DNA of 64,000 nt, from assembly GCA_027604705.1 (NCBI GenBank), contig JADHYV010000001.1:372001-436000 (forward strand). Direction: 5' to 3'. This stretch comes from Allomyces arbusculus (Eukaryota > Blastocladiomycota > Blastocladiomycetes > Blastocladiales > Blastocladiaceae). The position numbers were made by a program, and so were the translations under genes. Below, piece by piece: positions 57,310 to 64,000 of the stretch. Under the pieces are notes generated by a model. It saw only the letters and a program-made list of their open reading frames with translations. It searched no databases and was not told the DNA's origin. Each line of letters starts with the position of its first letter. The first letter of the stretch is position 1.

Positions 57310-60300
57310 TCACCTCGGCGCCTGCGCGTCGCCCGCGACCGCCGCCGCCGTCTCTGCTGTCTGCACCGGCACTGCAAGAACTGCCGGCATTCCTGGTGGC
57401 ACTGATCGCGGTAACGCCGACACAGTTCCTGGCAAGCTCCCACCGGCCCCTGTCACATCGGTCGCGAGCTGAATCAGCGCCTCGGCGACCGCAGGCGGCG
57501 CAGGTGCCGCCACCGACGCGGGGATCGATATTGCGGTCAGCGGCGGCCTCGACACCGTCGGAAATGCTGGTGGCGCGGCCGACTGCGACTGCAGAAACTC
57601 GACGAGGCGGCGCTCCATGACGGCCACGTCCGACGCGGCCGCCGGTGCGACCGCGGTCGCCGTCGTCGTCGGCGCGACAGCCGTGGGCATCGCCGACGCG
57701 GGCCCCGCCGCGTCCGCGAGCGCGCCCGCATCGACGCGCACGAGCCGCCACTGCTCGATCGTGTCCTGGAACCAGGTGCCGGCAATCATCGGCTGCAGCA
57801 TGTACCCCTTGTCGGCCAGGTTCTGTACGGCGCTGAGCGCCACGTAGATCTCGTGCTCGATTGACGCGTCGACGGGGGGAGCTGGTGGCGTGGCGGTGAT
57901 GGTGTTGGTGGTGGCCGTGGCGGGGGTTGTCGTGGGTGTGGTTGAGGTTGCGGGTTGCAGAGGCGCGGGGACCACCGACACAGGAGCTGCTGCTGCTACT
58001 GCTGCTGCAGAAGTCGTCGGTGGCGGCGGGGTATCGCGTTTCCCGCGTGCGCTTGGTCCCGTCACTGCCGACCTTGCTATACCGCGTCCACTCGTCCCGC
58101 CGAAACTCGCGGCGCGTCCGCGACTAGCCGGCGCTGTCGAGGTGGGGTTAGTCGCCGGCTCGCCACCATTAGTGCCCGACATGTATCCCGCGGCCACATG
58201 CAGCGGCGACAACGGCACTTCGCTTGCGGCATCGTCATCGTCGTCACCGCCGCGCACGGCGTCGCTTGCGGAAGCGTGTGCTGTGCTTGTTGCCGGCACG
58301 GAACGCACGGTCCGGCGTCGTCGTGAGGGTGTCGAGTCGCTCGACTCCTCGTCCGAGGCCTTGCGCTTGCGCCCGTTGGTGGGTGCTGCCGCAGGGGCTG
58401 GGACTGATGCAGGCGCAGGAGCGAGCGCGGGGACAGCGGCTGGCTCCTCGACGGATGGCGTCGCTGCGGGTAGAGCAGGTGCGGCGGATGCCTCTGTGGC
58501 CGTGGCGAGCGCGGGAAGAGTCGGCACTGCGGGCGCGCTCGGTAGGACGGCCAATGAAGTCGGTAGCGGTGGAGGTGCTGGCGGTGCAAAGAGTGGAACA
58601 GGCGCGATTGGGTGCGTGAGACCAGACGGCCCGGCAGCGGCCACGTTCGTCGCCAATGCCGGCACGGGCGCTGGGGCGGTAGCCATCGTCACGTCGCCGT
58701 CCTCCTCCTCATCCGACGAATCATACGCGACCTCCGGCGGCGCGTTCGGGTCGACCTTGCCCTCCTTGATCAGCGCGCGCCAAATATTGCTGATGGCCGT
58801 CGACGTGACCTAGCGCACGGAACAACACGCGTCAGTTTGACAAATGAAACAAAGGGTGACGCGGCCCAGCATCCCAACACATACCGAGTCCCGCTCTGCT
58901 GGTCCGTACTTGTCCAGCACTGCCTGCCACAGCACACGCCGGTTCTGCCGATTCTTTGTCAACTTCTTCAACGACCGACACAGTCGCTCACGCGTGGGCG
59001 TATCCGGGAAATCCGCGAGCTCGCGCAAAATCACGGCCGAGTCGAGGAACCGGTAGACCTGCGCGCGCGAAATGCGCCACGTATCGCGGAAATAATTCTC
59101 GAGCGACGACGACCGTGCCTTGTAGAGCTTGTTTTGCACAATGTTAAAAATCGCCTCGACCGTGCGCTGAAACCGCCGCTGCTTCTTGTGCCGGTCATCG
59201 CCGTGCTGGAATCGCAGTACTGACAAATCGATTCTTGATTCTTGTTCGGCCAACTGCCGCGCGAGCTTGCGCATGCTCGGGTTCGCCGAGGGCGGGGCCG
59301 GCGTCGATTCAGCTGACGGCGGTGGAGGTGGGGACGTGAGCAAGAGTGCGCCGGGAGGTGGTGGTGGGGGTGGTGGTGGCGTTGTCGGGCTCTGCGGTCC
59401 TGCACTTGCTGCACCGGCGGGAGCAAAGGCGGTTGCGGCGGCCATGCCTTCGTGTGGGACTGTCACTGAAGCACCCACCGTACTCGACGCAGCGGCGCTC
59501 GCCGCGTCCTTGGCGGCCACGAGCATCGCACCTGTCGTTGGCGGGATCGAAAACGGCGCGCCAGCCACTGCCGGAGCCACGACACCGCTATTTCGTGCAA
59601 GGGCAGTGTCGTGCGCGGAAATGTCGGTGGTAGGGTCCGCATTGGTGCTTGTGGGTGGAGAGGTCGTGGCCGGGGGTGCCATGACGACGGGTGCGCCTGC
59701 CAATCCACTCGAAACAGTGGGCGCACTCGAAGCGACTGGAGAAGTCACGGGGACGGGTCCAGTCTCAGCGGCGCGCGACACGGCAGGCACGATCGCGACC
59801 GTGGACGTAATAGATCCCGAATCCGGTGCCGGCGTCGACGCAGGCACGGTGATCGACGGCGTCGTCGGTCGAGACCCTATGGGTGCCGTCAACAGCGGCC
59901 TTGGCGGCTGCGGCATGTCGATTCCGGACACGGGCACCGTCAATGCGCTCGGGGTCGAAGACGGCGCCGAAAACGCAGTCGTCGCGGGGTGCGACGGCAC
60001 CGACGGCGGCTGCGGCTGGCTCGTTGTCGCGGCAGCAGCGGCAGCGGCCGCCGCAGCGACCGCAAACTGGTTGGCCAGGTAGTGCATCTGGAACGCCGGG
60101 TGGAACGAGCTCGTCACGCCGAGCGGGTGCGGCGTGAGGGGTGCAATCCGTCGTCCCGCTGCTGCCGCGGCCGCTGCTGCCGCCGTCGCGCCCGGATTGC
60201 CCATGGCCGCGGCCAATGCGACCGCCTGCGCCGCTTGGGCTGCTGCTGCCGCCTGGACCTGCGCAGCTGCAGCGGCCTGCACGGGATCGGTCCCCGCTGA

Positions 60301-61173
60301 AGTCGACGTTGCGACCGAGGTCGCGGTCGGGTACGCCGGTGTGGCCGGGATCGTCAGCGACGACAGTTGTGGTACCTGGTTGAGCAAAAACGAGCCCATC
60401 CCGATCCCAATCGGGATATCGGACATGCTAAGTCCCGCCGGTGCCGGCGCTTGCACGCCCAAATCCGTTGGCGGTGCAGGCAGGCTGTGGGGCTGGTGCG
60501 GGTGCAGATGCGGGACGGGCAAGTGCGAAATGCCTGTATTCGCCGCGATCATTGCGGCGCCCGCCGCGGTCGGGTTGGCAAACATGGCGTTGATCAATGC
60601 TGACCCGGTAATCGACGTTGGTAGCGGCGCCGTCGAGTTCGCGGGTGCGGCTGGAACTAGGAGCGACGTTGTTGACGAAATCCCGGGCGTAACGCGGTTC
60701 GGGGCAGCGCCTGCCGCGGCAAATTGGGCCATTTCGCCGTCACTTTGCGTCTGCCCGCGCAGCACCATGGGCGACGATGACGCTGCGACCACTGCGCTCG
60801 TGCTTGGATCACCGAGGTGCGGCGAGCCTGCGAGCGAGTTCATTGATGCGAGCGCCGAGTACATTTGGTGCATTGCCACCGCGGGTGCCGCTGGGGCCAC
60901 GGATGGTGCCGGCGTGACCGACTGCGGGACGTGGACGGCGTGGTGCTGATGCTGCTGCATCGCATGCTGGTGGACCAGATGGTGCTGCAACGTCTGGTCA
61001 TGGTGCGCGTGCATATCAACGTGCGGGGACGGCGCCATGGCCATGGGTGTCGCGCGCAGGGAGTCGGCATTCGGGAACGTGGGCGTCGGTGCTGCCGAGG
61101 AGACCATGGCTTGGTGCGCCGATGCTGGCGTCCCCGGCCGCAATGACTCGGGCGTCGTCGTGCGGCGGTCCAT
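57310..61173 (-). CDS. Large low-complexity protein with phage-like helical DNA-binding segment
   Basis: Two exons (61173-58885, 58809-57310) give 1262 aa; the 75-bp intron has a GTATGT donor and joins in phase 0. Most of the protein is Ala/Pro/Thr/Ser-rich with His/Gln near the N-terminus. One compact, charged segment at about residues 655-790 stands out: RRFQRTVEAIFNIVQNKLYK, LENYFRDTWRISRAQVYRFL, SAVILRELADFPDTP, CRSLKKLTKNRQNRRVLWQAV and ISNIWRALIKEGK. The pattern (EYF...WxISRxxxYRxxxxA...L...) recalls helix-turn-helix proteins of bacteria, plasmids and phages. It ends next to an acidic DSSDEEEDGD patch. I infer a nuclear DNA-binding regulator; the family is not identified. The start was chosen at 61173 because the 36 residues before it look non-coding. 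Confidence 0.65.
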
Positions 61174-61915
61174 GGTTGCGAGGTCGAGAGTCGTGATCCG
61201 GGGTGTGTCGTGATCTGCGGCGCGTGGCGTCCTGGCACGTCCAGGTCGAGTTGCTATCCCGCAATGAACTGCAGCAACCACGCTCTTGGCGTAATCGACG
61301 TCCTAGAGCAACCACGAGCGCGTCGACCGTGCCGGTCGAGTCAGCGTACTTGCTGTCGCCGTGCCTGCCGTGGTCAACGATGCTTCCCACAGGGAGACAC
61401 TCGACTCCTGATGCTGCACACACCTTGCTGCTCGCGACCTGTTACTCCAAGCACAGTGCGACACTTGCCGTATCCGTTGCCAATCTTGCCGCGCCGCGTG
61501 CGCGTCCTGTCGCTCGACTTGGCCGTGGAAATGCAGCGCGCCCTTGAATGCGTTGCAGGGACCAGATAGCAGCTTGCAGCGACTTGCTCGCTCGCAGTGT
61601 GGCGCCCGGGTCAATGCTCGCACTTGGATCGTGCCCGCGCGCTCTGCTGTTGCACGTCGCGGTCACCGTCACCAGTCGGGTCGCGGTCGAGCTGGTTGGT
61701 CGTGGTCAACAGTGGGCGACAGAGGGAGACGGTTCGCTGTCGCTGCGGGAGATGCCGTCAACAGTGCCCCAAGATGGCACGTGGGTACCGTGACCACCAC
61801 CATCTGACCTGCCTCCACTGTCTCCCACAGGTCTGTGTTTCTCGGCCAGTTGATGCCTCGCGAGCATCGCGTCGGCCGTCCAATCGTATTTATCCAAACC
61901 ACGCCGACCTGCCGC
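61174..61915. other. Intergenic, Cue1-like to large minus-strand gene
   Basis: About 740 bp between two minus-strand genes. No ORF is supported; it should contain the promoter of the large gene and the 3' end of the CUE gene. Confidence 0.5.
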
Positions 61916-62652
61916 TCAGTCGGCCTTGCTCCTCCCCGCTCCCGGCACCGCCTGCGCCGCGAGCGCCGCCTCCTTGGCCAGGAAAGCCGGCCGGAACTCG
62001 GCGACCATGGCCATGCGCTTGGCCTGCAAGCTCTCGCCGCGAATCCAACCCTCCCACCGCGTTCGCGTAGACGCTGGCGATGCATTTGCTGCCGTTGCGG
62101 TGGCAGTTCGTGCGCCCGTTGGTGCGGTCCCTGCACCCGCAGCCTGAATTGTCGAGGCCAGGGTGAGCTCATTTGCGCCGCAAAAGTGCTGGCACACGCT
62201 CGGATCAACGTACCTGCCGGCGCACCTTGCCCGCGAGAATGTTCTCCACCGTTGCTTCGATACTGCCGGACAGTTGCAAGTCGTTACGCGCGGCCGTGCG
62301 GTCGACGTCAGGGAACAGCGCAACCACTTGCGACACCTGGATCAGAAACATGATTGGCGCCAGGTGCCGCATTCAGAATCGAACTTAAATGCAAGCAAGT
62401 GTCGAAAACCGCACCATTTCTTCGGTAACGGGGTACCGCCGTGGGCCGGACGGGCCTGCGGTCAAGACAAGACGTGACCAGGACAAGAGTCAGCGACTGA
62501 CCAACAATGACGACGTATGGCATGAATTGCGGGCACTACGGTGCTCTCCATCGTCACAACCGAGCGCGACGGGCAGTACTGACCGTACCCGTGAAGAAGC
62601 CGACGGTCGCGAACAGGATCGTCAACAGAATGAACACCGTGATCATATCCAT
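61916..62652 (-). CDS. Cue1-like ER membrane protein with CUE domain
   Basis: Four exons (62652-62589, 62455-62415, 62336-62214, 62143-61916) give 151 aa. The first exon is almost wholly a membrane segment (from MDMITVFILL to VGFFT). The second and third, once joined, form a CUE domain: VTEEMVSQVVALFPDVDRTA, then LQLSGSIEATVENILAGK, with the MFP-type and di-leucine-type positions recognisable. The tail is Ala-rich with an RAW-type helix (KRMAMVAEFRPAFLAKEA). This order (N-terminal anchor, CUE, helical tail) matches yeast Cue1, which holds and activates the E2 Ubc7 at the ER for protein degradation. That role is inferred from layout. Exon 2 is only 41 nt, so the gene is easily missed. Confidence 0.75.
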
Positions 62653-63131
62653 CTTGACAAATTAAAATCTGCGTTTTCGGTTGGCTAGGCGGTTCGGTTT
62701 TGGTGGAAAAAGCGCCAAGTGGATGGCGGAAGTGGTTGGGGTCGGCTGGGATCGTTCTTGCGGGCTAGGTCGCGTGGAGTGCTGTCGGCCTTCGTCGCGC
62801 TCGGTCCAGTTTTCGCTGCACCAAGTTGAAGGTGCTGTTGCCGTCTCGATTTCGCAGCGGAAAGTTGGCGCCGGCGACTTGGGTGATGGTGGATGGCCAA
62901 CATGGCCGCTGCTAGGCTGCAACGGCAACGCGTGGTGGCCGTGCGGTGGGCACCCTCACGTGCAACGATCACGGCCGCGACTGGGCCATTCCAACTCAAC
63001 GACCTCGCCAACGTCGGCCTCGCAAAACCACGCTTCACGCGCACCGCCAGCACCCGACAACTTGCTGCATTCCACGGGCAGCTCGTGAGTATATCAGCGT
63101 TCCAACCAATCCAGCCCCAGCTCAGTTCATC
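62653..63131. other. Divergent promoter region, Cue1-like and SmG
   Basis: About 480 bp between divergent starts. No gene is seen; probably a bidirectional promoter. Confidence 0.5.
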
Positions 63132-63675
63132 ATGGTCAAGGCTGCGACCCCCGAGCTCAAGAAGTATGTCGAGCACGCTTGAATTGACCACATCTTTTGT
63201 CAATTGTGGGAGCGACACTTTCGTCTGCTGTTCATGCCATTGTGCTGCGCTCGTAGCGTTCCGCACACGAGCGTGGTCAAGCTGGACGACGACCGCTGGG
63301 CATGGCCATGAGCCCGAATTGCGGTAAGACCCCCGAACAGCCTGTTCTGGTCACTAAAGCCATGCTCGTTTGTTGCGGCCGTAGGTGCATGGACCGCAAG
63401 GTCTTTTGCCAGCTCAATGCCGGCCGCAAGGTCACGGGCGTGCTGCGCGGATTCGACCCATTCATGAACCTCGTGCTCGACCAGGCCGTCGAGGAGCTCG
63501 AGAGCGGCGAGAAGCACAACATTGGCACCGTGGTATGCTCAATTTCGTCACACCCTTTCGATGGGAAGCTCGTTTCCTGTGCAGCGTCAACTCATGGCCG
63601 TCACTGGTGTCGTCGTTCTAGGTGATTCGCGGGAACAGCGTTGTTATGCTTGAGGCCATGGACAAGGTCTACTAA
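63132..63675 (+). CDS. SMX2: Small nuclear ribonucleoprotein SmG
   Basis: Three exons (63132-63163, 63385-63532, 63622-63675) give 77 aa, the normal SmG size. The joined protein reads PELKKCMDRKVFCQLNAGRK, then VTGVLRGFDPFMNLVLD (Sm1, with the GFDPFMN signature of SmG), NIGTVVIRGNSVVMLEAMD (Sm2) and VY at the end. SmG is one of seven proteins in the ring around the U-rich Sm site of spliceosomal snRNAs. The first intron is long for this genome (221 bp) and begins GTATGT after a 32-nt coding exon. No single frame covers the gene, so splicing is needed to see it. Confidence 0.93.
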
Positions 63676-64000
63676 GGACCGTCCCGCGCTAGTCGGGTGT
63701 GGCGATCGTTTTCCAGTCGGGGTGCGGTGTCTTCGAGTGAGGCCAGTTGGCGAGTGCTGTCTGGCCGGGACGCATGACGGGGGGTCGCGATCATGGGCGT
63801 GGTTTTGCCTGGCGGTAGCATGAGCCGCCACTGTACATGATTCCTTTGCTGTTTCAGTTGATTTGCTGTTTTGTGGTTCTGCAGTTGGGTTGTCAGTGAC
63901 GTTGGTCGATGAAGCATTTTCGGCCATGACGCGCCCTGGGAGGGATCGAAGCAGCTCGCCCTGCAATGCTCTAGTCGTGCTGACAGAGAGCGACATTGCA
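63676..64000. other. Window end, no gene seen
   Basis: 325 bp after the SmG stop without a supported ORF. Confidence 0.5.

Overview
The window is nuclear DNA from an early-diverging, probably zoosporic, fungus. Blastocladiomycota is my best guess, by inference. The sequence is GC-rich, and genes are split by short introns, mostly 65-90 bp, with GTACGT/GTGCGT-like donors. The gene set is fungal: PacC/Rim101 regulators, Sla2, a Gi-like G-alpha, CKS1, SmG and Cue1-like. It also has traits rare in yeasts, namely ClpP and a Fanzor-type (eukaryotic TnpB) element. Exon joins below were made by eye; unless noted, every joined CDS is divisible by three. I saw no rRNA, tRNA or CRISPR array.

Layout. 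0.8-3.9 kb (-): Gln-rich C2H2 transcription factor. 6.1-8.3 (+): tandem CCCH (TIS11-like) protein. 8.9-10.5 (+): Dph6-like diphthine-ammonia ligase. 10.9-11.5 (+): CKS1. 12.3-13.8 (-): G-protein alpha subunit. 14.8-16.6 (+): cytosolic tryptophanyl-tRNA synthetase. 16.9-19.9 (-): bHLH factor. 21.5-24.7 (-): Sla2/HIP1R endocytic adaptor. 25.4-26.6 (+): mitochondrial ClpP. 27.2-29.4 and 30.0-33.2 (+): two head-to-tail PacC/Rim101 paralogues. 33.5-35.4 (-): CPA2 cation/proton antiporter.

36.2-53.5 kb is the accessory part. Three tandem copies (A, B, C) of an unrecognised seven-transmembrane, receptor-like family lie at 36.2-41.9 kb. A 5'-truncated fourth copy (D) lies at 52.3-53.5 kb. Between C and D is an AT-richer island at about 42.2-49.65 kb. 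It carries a decayed Fanzor gene, an unidentified spliced ORF and a decayed USP-type deubiquitinase gene. A repeat-rich stretch and an Ala-rich ORF follow it.

53.9-63.7 kb returns to housekeeping genes: a core-1/beta-MPP-like complex III subunit with an altered zinc motif (-), a small predicted mitochondrial membrane protein (+), a very large low-complexity protein with a phage-like helical DNA-binding segment (-), a Cue1-like ER protein (-) and snRNP SmG (+).

Two functional links are suggested, both by inference. The 7TM family has the layout of G-protein-coupled receptors, and a Gi-like G-alpha lies 22 kb away. The PacC pair and the antiporter next to it both concern pH and cation homeostasis.
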